From: UBA1227 sp045629305
GTDB taxonomy: Bacteria > Bacillota > Clostridia > Oscillospirales > Acutalibacteraceae
Direction of reading: 5' to 3'
NCBI GenBank assembly: GCA_045629305.1
Contig: JAZQQZ010000004.1
Span: forward strand, 1 to 21,671
Length of the DNA stretch: 21,671 bases
Below the pieces are notes generated by a model, which was not told the DNA's origin, searched no databases, and worked only from the letters and a program-made list of their open reading frames with translations. Each line of letters starts with the position of its first letter. The stretch's first letter is position 1. Positions 1-7,747 of the stretch are shown one piece after another. The translations under genes and the position numbers were made by a program.

Positions 1-15
1 TTGGTATTTTGCCAT

Positions 16-23
16 TGTATAAT
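16..23 (+). promoter_or_regulatory. recA promoter, -10 element
   Basis: A perfect TATAAT lies at 18-23, preceded directly by TTG. With a 17-bp spacer the -35 hexamer would fall before base 1, so only the -10 part is visible. Transcription would start near base 30, about 45 bases before the recA start codon. Confidence 0.6.
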
Positions 24-27
24 GTAA

Positions 28-62
28 CCAAACCGAACATTTGTATTTAATGTTCTATTTGG
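28..62 (+). promoter_or_regulatory. inverted repeat / hairpin in recA leader, possible LexA-related operator
   Basis: Arms 28-40 and 50-62 pair at 11 of 13 positions (mismatches 33/57 and 34/56) around a 9-base loop. The inner arms are GAACAT and ATGTTC. Firmicute LexA boxes are GAAC-N4-GTTC; here the GAAC and GTTC halves are 13 bases apart, so this is not a canonical box. The repeat begins at the predicted transcription start and its 3' arm ends in the first two G of the recA ribosome binding site (GGAGGAA, 61-67). It could act as an operator, as an RNA hairpin, or both. Confidence 0.5.
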
Positions 63-74
63 AGGAACAAATTT

Positions 75-1193
75 ATGGCAGATAAGAATAAAGCTCTTGA
101 AACAGCAATGGCCCAGATCGAGAAGCAGTATGGTAAGGGTGCTATTATGCGCCTCGGCCAGACAGCTACTTTGAATGTTGAGGCAATCTCAACTGGTTCT
201 TTTACTCTTGATATAGCAACAGGTATAGGCGGACTTCCGAAGGGACGTATTATTGAAATTTACGGACCAGAATCTTCAGGTAAGACAACTCTCGCTTTAC
301 ATGCTGTAGCCGAGGCGCAGAAGGCAGGTGGCGAAGCAGCATTTATCGATGCTGAGCATGCCCTCGATCCTGTATATGCAGCTAATCTCGGTGTAGATGT
401 TGACTCACTTCTTGTTGCACAGCCAGATGATGGTGAGCAGGCTCTTGAAATTGCAGAGTCTCTTGTTCGCTCAGGAGCAATTGATATTTTGGTAGTAGAC
501 TCAGTTGCTGCTCTTGTTCCTCGTGCAGAGATCGAGGGCGAGATGGGAGATTCTCATGTAGGTCTTCATGCTCGTCTTATGTCTCAGGCACTCCGTAAAC
601 TTGCAGGCGCTGTTTCTAAGTCAAATTGTATTATTATCTTCATCAACCAGCTCCGTGAGAAGGTTGGCGTAATGTATGGTAACCCAGAGGTTACAACAGG
701 TGGTCGTGCTCTTAAGTTCTATGCATCAATGCGTATTGATGTACGTAGAATTGAGCAACTTAAGGCTCCTGGCAATGAATTTATTGGTTCACGTACACGT
801 GCTAAGATTGTTAAGAATAAGGTAGCTCCTCCATTTAAAGAGGCAGAGTTCGATATCATCTATGGCCGTGGAATTGCTAAAGAGGGCGAGATCCTCGACG
901 CAGCAGTGTCACTTGATATTATTCACAAGAGTGGTGCTTGGTTCTCATACGGTGACCAGAGACTTGGTCAGGGCCGTGAGAATGTTAAGGAATATCTCCT
1001 TGATAATCCTGACTTCATGGCTCAGATTGAGAAGGAAGTAAAGGAACATATCGGTGATCTTTCAGTATCATCAAAGCCAGCGTATAAAGGTGGCCAGACT
1101 CATGATGAGCCTGTTGCTTTGAAGGCTGCTCCTGAGGCACCAACTACTGCAGCAAATGCCAAGGCAATGCTTGACATTACAGTAGACGACTAA
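75..1193 (+). CDS. recA: RecA recombinase
   Basis: RecA polymerises on single-stranded DNA, pairs it with homologous duplex and triggers LexA self-cleavage in the SOS response. The protein has 372 residues, a little longer than the usual ~350. The Walker A motif GPESSGKTT is at residues 64-72, Walker B (ILVVDS) ends near D142, and the L2 DNA-binding loop precedes the TTGGRALKFYAS segment around 207-218. The C-terminus has the usual acidic end (DITVDD) after an Ala/Pro-rich linker. The ATG start is set by GGAGGAA at 61-67. The stop codon shares one base with the recX start (TAATG), so the two are probably translationally coupled. All key motifs look intact. Confidence 0.98.
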   Translation: MADKNKALETAMAQIEKQYGKGAIMRLGQTATLNVEAISTGSFTLDIATGIGGLPKGRIIEIYGPESSGKTTLALHAVAEAQKAGGEAAFIDAEHALDPVYAANLGVDVDSLLVAQPDDGEQALEIAESLVRSGAIDILVVDSVAALVPRAEIEGEMGDSHVGLHARLMSQALRKLAGAVSKSNCIIIFINQLREKVGVMYGNPEVTTGGRALKFYASMRIDVRRIEQLKAPGNEFIGSRTRAKIVKNKVAPPFKEAEFDIIYGRGIAKEGEILDAAVSLDIIHKSGAWFSYGDQRLGQGRENVKEYLLDNPDFMAQIEKEVKEHIGDLSVSSKPAYKGGQTHDEPVALKAAPEAPTTAANAKAMLDITVDD

Positions 1194-1840
1194 TGATTCT
1201 TACATACAAGCATGGCCGCGGTAATAAGGTACACTTATCTATCGATGGTGAATATGTAATATCCACCACCGATAAGGTGTGGCTTCAAAGCGGCTATGCT
1301 AACAATACGGAAATTAGCTCAGAGGAATGGGCGGAGTTCTGTGATAAGATAAACTTTGAGAAGATGTATGAGAGGGCTTTGGACCTTCTTGATCTTCGCG
1401 ACCATTCCGAACGAGAAATACTCGACAAGCTCGTCACAAAATTTGGCTACGATAAGCGCGAGCAGGCAAAATATGTCTGTGAGAAATTATCTGAGAACGG
1501 CCTTCTGGATGACGAGCATTTTGCTCGTATTTATGCGGCCGAACTTATAGAGCGAAAGCATGTGAGTACCGCAGGCCTGCGCGCGGCTCTCTCCGCTAAG
1601 GGAATATCCCGTGATATCACTTCTATGATAATCGAAGAATTGTCACCTGACCCTTACTCGGCAATCGAGAAAATTATTGATACGAAGTTCGCATCTTATG
1701 ATTTGCTCGATGAAAATAAATGCGACAAAATTATCACTCATCTCTACCGAAAAGGTTTCTTAATCAGCGATATTAGGAAGGTCTTAGAGGATAGACAAAG
1801 GGAAATTAAAATTGCACAACTTGACACTCCTGCGACTTGA
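1193..1840 (+). CDS. recX: RecX regulatory protein
   Basis: RecX binds RecA filaments and tunes their growth and activity. The 215-residue protein has the family's build of short three-helix repeats, for example LRDHSEREILDKL (about 68-80), followed by a KYVCEKLSENGLLDDEHFAR type segment (about 93-112) that is typical of RecX. The N-terminal ~50 residues form a separate beta-rich part seen in Firmicute members. The ATG overlaps the recA stop by one base, and no separate ribosome binding site is needed beyond coupling. The 3' end carries the promoter of the next gene. Identity rests on the motifs and on the position after recA. Confidence 0.93.
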   Translation: MILTYKHGRGNKVHLSIDGEYVISTTDKVWLQSGYANNTEISSEEWAEFCDKINFEKMYERALDLLDLRDHSEREILDKLVTKFGYDKREQAKYVCEKLSENGLLDDEHFARIYAAELIERKHVSTAGLRAALSAKGISRDITSMIIEELSPDPYSAIEKIIDTKFASYDLLDENKCDKIITHLYRKGFLISDIRKVLEDRQREIKIAQLDTPAT

Positions 1841-1865
1841 AAAAAATGAGCCTTTAGTATAATAT
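1837..1865 (+). promoter_or_regulatory. promoter of pgi
   Basis: TTGAAA at 1837-1842 and TAATAT at 1860-1865 are separated by 17 bp; TATAAT at 1858-1863 with a 15-bp spacer is the alternative register. The -35 overlaps the recX stop codon. This would give pgi its own transcript, independent of SOS-controlled recA-recX. Confidence 0.55.
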
Positions 1866-1903
1866 ATATTTAAGGCAGTTTAGGTCTAAAGGAGTGTTTT
1901 ATT

Positions 1904-3244
1904 TTGCCACTTAAACTATACACAAACTACTTAAACGGTTTGGCAACAGCTGAAGAGATTGCTGCTATGCAGGGAGAGGTTACAACCGCTCATGATCTCC
2001 TCACAACTGGAAAAGGTCTTGGCAATGACTTTATCGGTTGGGTAAATCTTCCTCGTGATTATGACAAGGATGAATTTGCTCGAATTAAGGTTGCTGCAGA
2101 CAAGATTAAGAAGAACTCTCAGGTACTTATCGTTATCGGTATCGGCGGTTCATATCTTGGTGCTCGTGCAGCTATTGAATTCTGTAAATCCCAGAATTAT
2201 AACTTGCTTGCGAAAGATACTCCACAGATTATCTTCTCAGGCAATACTATAAGTTCAACAACCCTAACTGAGGTTATGTCACTTATCGATGGAAAAGATT
2301 TCTCCATCAATGTTATCTCTAAGTCAGGCACTACAACAGAGCCTGCAATTGCATTCCGTGTATTCCGTGAACTTGCTATTGCAAAGTACGGTGTAGAGGG
2401 CGCGAAGGATCACATCTTTGTCACAACAGACAAAGCACGTGGTACACTTAAAGCTCTCGCTGATGGCGAGGGATATGAGACATTCGTAGTACCAGACGAT
2501 GTCGGAGGACGTTATTCAGTTCTCACAGCAGTTGGTCTTCTTCCAATCGCTGTTGCTGGTATCGATATTGATAAGCTTATGAAGGGTGCTGAGGATGCAA
2601 GAGTTGCATTCCAGGATCCTGACATAGAAAAGAATGACTGCTACAAGTATGCAGCAGTCCGCAACATCCTTGCTCGCAAGGGCAAGACTGTTGAAATGAT
2701 GGTAAGTTATGAGCCATCATATACAATGATGAACGAATGGTTCAAGCAGCTCTATGGTGAGTCTGAAGGTAAAGATGGAAAGGGTATCTTCCCAGCATCT
2801 GCTATCTTCTCAACAGACCTTCATTCACTTGGCCAGTATATTCAGGATGGTCAGCGTCTCATGTTCGAGACAGTTGTAACTTTCAAGAAGCCAAATGCTG
2901 AATATATCATCAAAGAGGATAAAGACAACGTAGATGGTCTTAATTTCCTCGCAGGCAAGGGCATGTCCTATGTAAATCGCAAGGCATTCGAGGGCACAGT
3001 ACTTGCTCATAACGACGGTGGAGTTCCTAACATCGTTCTCGAAGCAGAGCAGATGGATGAGTATGAACTCGGCTATATGATTTATTTCTTCGAAAAAGCA
3101 TGCGCTATTTCTGGATATATTCTCGGTGTAAATCCTTTCAACCAGCCAGGTGTTGAAAGCTACAAGAAGAATATGTTCGCACTTCTCGGTAAGCCGGGAT
3201 ACGAGAGCGAAAAAGAGGCTCTCGAAAAGAGACTTGGAATCTAA
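1904..3244 (+). CDS. pgi: glucose-6-phosphate isomerase
   Basis: Pgi interconverts glucose 6-phosphate and fructose 6-phosphate in glycolysis and gluconeogenesis in the cytosol. The 446 residues match the short bacterial form. Visible motifs are the GIGGSYLGARAA loop (79-90), VISKSGTTTE sugar-phosphate binding (137-146), DVGGRYSVLTAVGLLP (199-214), the catalytic Glu region LYGESEGKDGKG (283-294, E286), H307 in FSTDLHSLGQ, and K421 in the C-terminal PGVESYKKN. The start is TTG, supported by AAAGGAG at 1888-1894 and by the lack of an upstream alternative. It is followed after 33 bases by the P-loop gene, with which it probably forms an operon ending at the 3711-3736 hairpin. Confidence 0.97.
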   Translation: MPLKLYTNYLNGLATAEEIAAMQGEVTTAHDLLTTGKGLGNDFIGWVNLPRDYDKDEFARIKVAADKIKKNSQVLIVIGIGGSYLGARAAIEFCKSQNYNLLAKDTPQIIFSGNTISSTTLTEVMSLIDGKDFSINVISKSGTTTEPAIAFRVFRELAIAKYGVEGAKDHIFVTTDKARGTLKALADGEGYETFVVPDDVGGRYSVLTAVGLLPIAVAGIDIDKLMKGAEDARVAFQDPDIEKNDCYKYAAVRNILARKGKTVEMMVSYEPSYTMMNEWFKQLYGESEGKDGKGIFPASAIFSTDLHSLGQYIQDGQRLMFETVVTFKKPNAEYIIKEDKDNVDGLNFLAGKGMSYVNRKAFEGTVLAHNDGGVPNIVLEAEQMDEYELGYMIYFFEKACAISGYILGVNPFNQPGVESYKKNMFALLGKPGYESEKEALEKRLGI

Positions 3245-3277
3245 TCTCAATTTATATATACAAAGGAGGAGATACTC

Positions 3278-3694
3278 ATGGTATCACTTATTATTGGACA
3301 CAAAGGCACAGGTAAAACAAAGCACCTCATCGACGCAGTAAATGCTGCTCGTGAGGCATCAATAGGCAATGTTATTTGCGTAGAGAAAGGCAACAAACTT
3401 ACATATGATGTAAAGTCAACAGTTCGTCTTGTATCAGCTGACGAATTCGCAATCAAGGGTTATGACTCATATTACGGATTCCTCGCAGGTATGTGCGCAG
3501 GCGATTCAGATATCACAGATATCCTCGCTGACGGCACACTTAAAATTGGTGGCGACATCGGTCCGGAACTTGTTGAGTTCATGACTAAGATTGCTAAACT
3601 TTCAGAGTCTACAGATACAAAGTTCGTATTCACACTTTCAGCTGATGAAGAGGATCTTCCAAAAGAGATTTTCGACGTAGCTGAAAAGATTTAA
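3278..3694 (+). CDS. small P-loop ATP-binding protein, function unknown
   Basis: This 138-residue protein has a clear Walker A motif, GHKGTGKT at residues 7-14, at its very N-terminus. The rest is compact, with a SADEF segment near 53-57, a GYDSYYGFLAG segment near 60-70, an ITDILADGTLKIGG strand-like part near 79-92 and a hydrophobic FVFTLSADEEDLP near 117-129. I recall similar small proteins in many Clostridia, often labelled as PilT-like or ATP-binding without experimental support; no pilus genes are near. It is half the size of usual P-loop NTPases and no clear arginine finger is visible. AAAGGAGGA precedes the ATG. Cotranscription with pgi is likely; the functional link is unknown. Confidence 0.85.
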   Translation: MVSLIIGHKGTGKTKHLIDAVNAAREASIGNVICVEKGNKLTYDVKSTVRLVSADEFAIKGYDSYYGFLAGMCAGDSDITDILADGTLKIGGDIGPELVEFMTKIAKLSESTDTKFVFTLSADEEDLPKEIFDVAEKI

Positions 3695-3710
3695 GTAGAT
3701 ATTAATTTCG

Positions 3711-3742
3711 GGGCGAAAAGTCATTGCTTTTCGCCCTTAAAA
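3711..3742 (+). terminator. terminator after pgi and P-loop gene
   Basis: A perfect 10-bp stem, GGGCGAAAAG (3711-3720) with CTTTTCGCCC (3727-3736), has a 6-base loop and is followed by TTAAAATTTT. The T run is interrupted, so termination may be partial. Confidence 0.7.
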
Positions 3743-3747
3743 TTTTA

Positions 3748-3776
3748 TTGACTTATTATTTTAATCGTATTATAAT
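3748..3776 (+). promoter_or_regulatory. promoter of yceD-rpmF
   Basis: TTGACT at 3748-3753 and TATAAT at 3771-3776 have an ideal 17-bp spacer. Transcription would start near 3783, which rules out any yceD start upstream of this and fixes the ATG at 3805. Confidence 0.85.
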
Positions 3777-3804
3777 CTCTTATACGCGTGAAGGCGGTGA
3801 CAAA

Positions 3805-4305
3805 ATGTTTGAGATTAATTTGGAACCTTTATTCAACCAAACTGGTTCCTCTCTTAAAATCGACTATATGCTCGATTTATCAAGCATTGATTTTTCAGGA
3901 TCTTATCCACTTTCAACACCATGTAAGGTTGATGGTGAGATAAAGAACGAAACTGATGTTGTCACATTATACGCTACCGTCGAAGTTTTATATTCCGGAA
4001 ACTGCGATAGGTGCGCGGCACCGGTAGAAAAGCATTTTCTTGTACCTATGGAACATACTTTTGTGACCGAGTTGAACGACGAAACAAACGACGAGTTTAT
4101 GCTCGTGCCAACCATGAAGTTCGACTTGGAGGGACTGGCGACTGAGGATGTTTTGCTCTATCTACCGAATAAATTCTTATGTGATGAGGACTGTAAAGGA
4201 ATCTGTCCCTCATGTGGTAAGAATTTAAATGAAGGTCCTTGTGATTGTAAACCGGAAGTTGACCCGAGACTCGCGTCACTTCTTACACTCCTCGAGGACG
4301 ATTAA
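3805..4305 (+). CDS. yceD: YceD/DUF177 family protein
   Basis: YceD proteins are encoded almost always directly upstream of rpmF and are linked to 23S rRNA and large-subunit metabolism. The protein has 166 residues from the ATG at 3805. An open frame reaches further upstream, but it would cross the promoter, and the ribosome binding site AAGGCGGTGA (3791-3800) sits right before this ATG. Cys pairs are visible: CDRC at 67-70, then C126, C130, CPSC at 134-137, and CDC at 146-148, consistent with metal binding. The mid part (FDLEGLATEDVLLYLP, 106-121) is the typical DUF177 core. The acidic C-terminus ends LTLLEDD. Function is inferred from family and context. Confidence 0.9.
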   Translation: MFEINLEPLFNQTGSSLKIDYMLDLSSIDFSGSYPLSTPCKVDGEIKNETDVVTLYATVEVLYSGNCDRCAAPVEKHFLVPMEHTFVTELNDETNDEFMLVPTMKFDLEGLATEDVLLYLPNKFLCDEDCKGICPSCGKNLNEGPCDCKPEVDPRLASLLTLLEDD

Positions 4306-4349
4306 TTTGTTATAAAATTTTGATTTATTTTGAATAGGGGGTTTCCAAA

Positions 4350-4529
4350 ATGGCAGTACCAGCAAGAAGAGTTTCTAAGGCTCGTCGTGATAAGAGACGT
4401 TCAAACGTATGGAAGTTGGACGCTCCAGAGCTTGTAAAGTGCCCACAGTGTGGCGCATATAAGAGACCACACAGAGTTTGCCAGGAATGTGGTTACTACA
4501 ATGGCAAGCAGGTAATCGTAAAGGACTAA
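4350..4529 (+). CDS. rpmF: 50S ribosomal protein L32
   Basis: A 59-residue basic protein starting MAVPARRVSKARRDKRRSN, the signature start of L32. Four cysteines in two CxxC pairs, C31/C34 (CPQC) and C44/C47 (CQEC), form the zinc ribbon; this is the zinc-binding version rather than the Cys-free paralogue that some bacteria keep for zinc starvation. The ribosome binding site is AGGGGG at about 4336-4341. It lies 44 bases after yceD, with which it shares the promoter at 3748-3776, and is followed by a hairpin at 4548-4577. Confidence 0.96.
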   Translation: MAVPARRVSKARRDKRRSNVWKLDAPELVKCPQCGAYKRPHRVCQECGYYNGKQVIVKD

Positions 4530-4547
4530 TCAAAATTTCTTGAGATT

Positions 4548-4579
4548 AAGGTGGAGAAGGGGAACCTTCCCCACCTTTT
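4548..4579 (+). terminator. terminator or attenuator between rpmF and the DUF512 gene
   Basis: Outer stem AAGGTGG (4548-4554) with CCACCTT (4571-4577), one A/C mismatch, inner stem GAAGG with CCTTC, and a GGAA (GNRA) tetraloop at 4561-4564. TTTT follows at 4576-4579, then a second T run at 4585-4589. It lies 23 bases before the next start codon and I see no new promoter after it, so it may attenuate rather than fully separate the units. Confidence 0.65.
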
Positions 4580-4602
4580 AGTCGTTTTTAGGTGGTGAAA
4601 TT

Positions 4603-5937
4603 ATGGCAGCTTTAATTAAAAATGTTGAACCGGGCTCACTCGCAGAGAAGCACGGTATAGTAGCAGGTTCTACACTTCTTAAAATTAACGGTCAGGAGAT
4701 CGTTGATGTACTCGACTATCGTTTCTACATGATAGAGAGCGAGCTCAAAGTTGCTTATAAGACACCTGAAGGTAAACTGGTTGTAACCAAAATTGTCAAG
4801 GAAGATGAATATGACGATTTAGGTCTTGAGTTCGAGACCTATCTTATCGATAAGCAGCATACCTGCAACAACAAGTGCATATTCTGCTTCGTTGATCAAT
4901 TGCCGAAGGGAATGAGAGAGTCACTCTACTTTAAAGATGATGACTCAAGAATGTCATTCTTCTACGGGAATTACATCACACTTACCAACCTAAAACAGGC
5001 TGATATCGATAGGATTATCAAGATGCATATCAGCCCTGTAAATGTATCTGTACATACAATGGATCCAGAACTCCGCTGTAAGATGATGAAGAATAAGTTC
5101 GCAGGCGAGAGCCTCGGCTATCTCAAGCAACTGGCGGATGCTGGAATATCAATAAATGCACAACTTGTGCTTTGCCCTGGAATAAATGACGATGAGGAGA
5201 TGTGCCGCTCAGTTGCTGCACTTTATAAGCTCGCGCCTGCAGTCCAGAGCGTGGCGTGTGTGCCAGTTGGCCTGACAGACCACAGAGAGGGCCTTCCAGA
5301 GCTTCGTATGTTTACAAAAGAGGAAGCTCGCAAGACCATAGCTCTTGTCAATGGTCTTGGCAACTGGATTGAGCCACGCCTTGGCAAACGATTCTGCTAT
5401 GCAGCAGATGAGTTCTACCTGTTGGCAGATATGCCAATACCAAGTGAGAAGTACTATGATGACTATCCTCAACTTGATAACGGTGTAGGTCTTTTAAGAC
5501 TCTTTGAAACTGAGGTAGGAGAGGCAATAGAGGAGAGACCACTTCCAGAGAAGAAATATCCAAAGAAGCGTATTACTCTCGTTACAGGCCTTGCTGCTCT
5601 TCCACTTGTTGGAAAGCTCAGTTGCAAGATTGAAGGCCTATATGGTAGTTCACTTAAATTGTCAGTCCATGGCATAAAGAATAACTTCTTTGGCCATAAT
5701 ATAACCGTCTCGGGCCTTGTCACTGGTAGTGACATCAAGGCTCAACTCCAAAATAAAGATCTTGGAGTTGCAGTCCTCGTGCCGGAGACTATGCTGAAGA
5801 CCGGCGAGGATGTATTCCTCGACGATGTCAGCGTATCGGAACTCGAAGAGGAATTCGGAGTTCCGTTTGTCGTAGTAAGTAATAACGGCTACGATTTCGT
5901 AAATAAAATCTGTGATATTTTCGAGGAGGTGGAATAA
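4603..5937 (+). CDS. PDZ / radical-SAM-like / DUF512 protein
   Basis: Residues 1-50 form a PDZ-like domain (KNVEPGSLAEKHGIVAGS, then LKINGQEI). A radical SAM type cluster motif CxxxCxxC follows at C88, C92, C95 (CNNKCIFC), then an FFYGNYITLTNL segment (119-130), and a C-terminal DUF512 region. The length of 444 residues is normal for this family, which is common in Clostridia and has no established substrate to my knowledge. The cluster motif is compatible with a 4Fe-4S enzyme using S-adenosylmethionine. The ribosome binding site AGGTGGTGA (4590-4598) supports the ATG. It ends in a TAATG overlap with der, so coexpression with a ribosome-assembly GTPase is likely. Domain call is firm, function open. 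Confidence 0.92.
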   Translation: MAALIKNVEPGSLAEKHGIVAGSTLLKINGQEIVDVLDYRFYMIESELKVAYKTPEGKLVVTKIVKEDEYDDLGLEFETYLIDKQHTCNNKCIFCFVDQLPKGMRESLYFKDDDSRMSFFYGNYITLTNLKQADIDRIIKMHISPVNVSVHTMDPELRCKMMKNKFAGESLGYLKQLADAGISINAQLVLCPGINDDEEMCRSVAALYKLAPAVQSVACVPVGLTDHREGLPELRMFTKEEARKTIALVNGLGNWIEPRLGKRFCYAADEFYLLADMPIPSEKYYDDYPQLDNGVGLLRLFETEVGEAIEERPLPEKKYPKKRITLVTGLAALPLVGKLSCKIEGLYGSSLKLSVHGIKNNFFGHNITVSGLVTGSDIKAQLQNKDLGVAVLVPETMLKTGEDVFLDDVSVSELEEEFGVPFVVVSNNGYDFVNKICDIFEEVE

Positions 5938-7259
5938 TGTCAAGACCAGTAGTTGCTATAGTTGGTCGACCAAATGTCGGTAAATCAACACTTTTCAACA
6001 AGTTAATCGGCAAGCGTCTCGCAATCGTTGATGACACACCAGGTGTCACAAGAGACCGTATCTACGGCGACTGCGAGTGGACCGGTCATAATATGCTTCT
6101 CGTTGATACGGGAGGTATTGAGCCGTATTCAGATGACATTATTCTCTCTCAGATGAGACGTCAGGCAGAGCTCGCAATTGACTCAGCCGATGTCATCATC
6201 CTCGTTACCAATATTGTCGATGGCGTCGTTGCAACAGACATGGAAGTTGCAACAATGCTTCAGAAGAGTGGAAAACCAATCGTACTCTGCGTAAATAAGT
6301 GCGATACAGTTGGTGAACTTCCACCTGATTTCTATGAGTTTTACAATCTCGGTCTCGGTGACCCAATTGCCGTGTCATCAACTCACGGCCGTGGCACCGG
6401 TGACCTTCTTGACGAGGTACTCAAATATCTCCCAGATGATGCGGATGAGGAGTACGAAGATGATACGATAAAGGTTGCAATTATAGGCAAACCAAACGTT
6501 GGTAAATCATCACTTGTTAATGCTATCTGCGGCGAGAACCGCGTAATTGTATCGGATATAGCCGGCACGACACGTGACGCCACCGATACAATGGTAGAGA
6601 ACGAAAAAGGCAAATTTGTCTTCATCGACACAGCGGGTCTTCGCCGTAAGTCGAAGGTGGACGATGCCATTGAAAAATATAGCGTAATCCGTGCTCGCAT
6701 GTCGGTGGAGCGCGCTAATGTCTGCGTCATCATGATTGACGCGACAGAGGGCTTCACTGAGCAGGATTCCAAGGTTGCGGGCATCGCCCACGAACTCGGA
6801 AAAGCTTGTATTATCGCTGTAAATAAGTGGGATGCTGTCGAAAAGGACGGCGAGACCATGCAGAAGGAGAGAAAGAAACTCATGAATGATTTCGCATTCA
6901 TGAGCTATGCGCCAATTATCTTTATCTCTGCGAAAACTGGTCAGCGCCTTCCTGAACTTTTCGACCTCATCAAATTTGTAGACGACCAGAACGCAATGCG
7001 TATCTCAACAGGTAAACTCAACGAGGTACTCGCTGCGGCGACTGCCCGCGTTCAGCCACCTACGGATAAGGGAAGAAGACTCAAGATTTTCTATATGACA
7101 CAGGCCTCAACAAGACCTCCGACGTTCGTATGCTTCGTAAATTCTGAGGATCTCTTCCACTACAGCTATCAGCGTTATCTCGACAACCAGATCCGTGAGG
7201 TATTCGGTCTCGAGGGAACTCCTACTCGTTTCGTAATTAGAGAGCGAGGAAAGAAATAA
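5937..7259 (+). CDS. der: ribosome assembly GTPase Der (EngA)
   Basis: Der has two GTPase domains in tandem and is needed for late maturation of the 50S subunit. The 440 residues carry the first G1 motif GRPNVGKS at 10-17 and the second, GKPNVGKS, at 184-191. DTPGVTRD and DTGG follow the first; DIAGTTRDATD, DTAGLRRK and NKWD follow the second. The C-terminal KH-like domain, ending in GTPTRFVIRERGKK, contacts rRNA. The ATG shares its A with the stop of the DUF512 gene, and GAGGAGGTGG at about 5924-5933 is the ribosome binding site. The stop in turn overlaps the next gene. All GTPase motifs look intact. Confidence 0.98.
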   Translation: MSRPVVAIVGRPNVGKSTLFNKLIGKRLAIVDDTPGVTRDRIYGDCEWTGHNMLLVDTGGIEPYSDDIILSQMRRQAELAIDSADVIILVTNIVDGVVATDMEVATMLQKSGKPIVLCVNKCDTVGELPPDFYEFYNLGLGDPIAVSSTHGRGTGDLLDEVLKYLPDDADEEYEDDTIKVAIIGKPNVGKSSLVNAICGENRVIVSDIAGTTRDATDTMVENEKGKFVFIDTAGLRRKSKVDDAIEKYSVIRARMSVERANVCVIMIDATEGFTEQDSKVAGIAHELGKACIIAVNKWDAVEKDGETMQKERKKLMNDFAFMSYAPIIFISAKTGQRLPELFDLIKFVDDQNAMRISTGKLNEVLAAATARVQPPTDKGRRLKIFYMTQASTRPPTFVCFVNSEDLFHYSYQRYLDNQIREVFGLEGTPTRFVIRERGKK

Positions 7260-7747
7260 TGAAGATTCTTGTAATTTCAGATTCGCACGGCAAGTATCAG
7301 AACACATTTGATGTCGTCTATGAGAATGCCGATGCTGAGATAATCATCCACCTCGGCGATGGGGTAGACGATGTCGACAGAGCTGCAAGAGATGTCGCAG
7401 ATATGCGCCATCTTGCGGTGTCGAAGATATTTAAAGTGCGCGGAAACTGCGACATGTTCAGCGGCGAGGCAATTACCTCATTTGAGAATATAGGCGGTCA
7501 TAAATTCTATATCACTCACGGCTATCAGCAGAATGTTAAGTCAGCACTTGGCATTGATGCTCTTGCCGTCGACGCTCGTGATAATGGCCGTGACGTTGCA
7601 CTTTTTGGTCACACTCATAAGCCATTTTACGAGGAGCGAGACGGCGTGTATCTCTTCAATCCTGGATCAGTGATGAAGGGACAGTATGGTATTATAAATG
7701 TCGACGAGAAGACCGGCACTATCGAATTCTTGCATAAAGAAATTTAG
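7259..7747 (+). CDS. YfcE/MJ0936-type metallophosphodiesterase
   Basis: A 162-residue calcineurin-like phosphoesterase of the small YfcE/YsnB type. The metal-binding residues are all visible: D8 and H10 (SDSHG), D34 (HLGDG), N63 (RGNCD), H87 (ITHGY), and H118 and H120 (FGHTHKP). Related enzymes hydrolyse phosphodiesters with Mn2+ or similar metals; the physiological substrate is generally unknown. The ATG overlaps the der stop (TAATG), the second such overlap in a row, which makes this the third gene of a tightly coupled unit. Its last bases hold the ndk promoter. In other Firmicutes a member often lies near the rph/inosine-triphosphatase genes, so the partnership with der is context and not proof of role. 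Confidence 0.92.
   Translation: MKILVISDSHGKYQNTFDVVYENADAEIIIHLGDGVDDVDRAARDVADMRHLAVSKIFKVRGNCDMFSGEAITSFENIGGHKFYITHGYQQNVKSALGIDALAVDARDNGRDVALFGHTHKPFYEERDGVYLFNPGSVMKGQYGIINVDEKTGTIEFLHKEI

Noticed and set aside
1821..1863. Perfect TTGACA at 1821 as the -35 of pgi
   Set aside because: It lies 31 bp from TATAAT; the TTGAAA at 1837 with a 17-bp spacer is more likely.
3724..3804. N-terminal extension of YceD by 27 residues
   Set aside because: It would run through the terminator arm and the promoter; the ribosome binding site and family alignment favour the ATG at 3805.
6383..6901. 172-codon open frame on the minus strand inside der
   Set aside because: Low-complexity Ser-rich product, opposite to a fully conserved GTPase gene, no ribosome binding site of note; antisense shadow.
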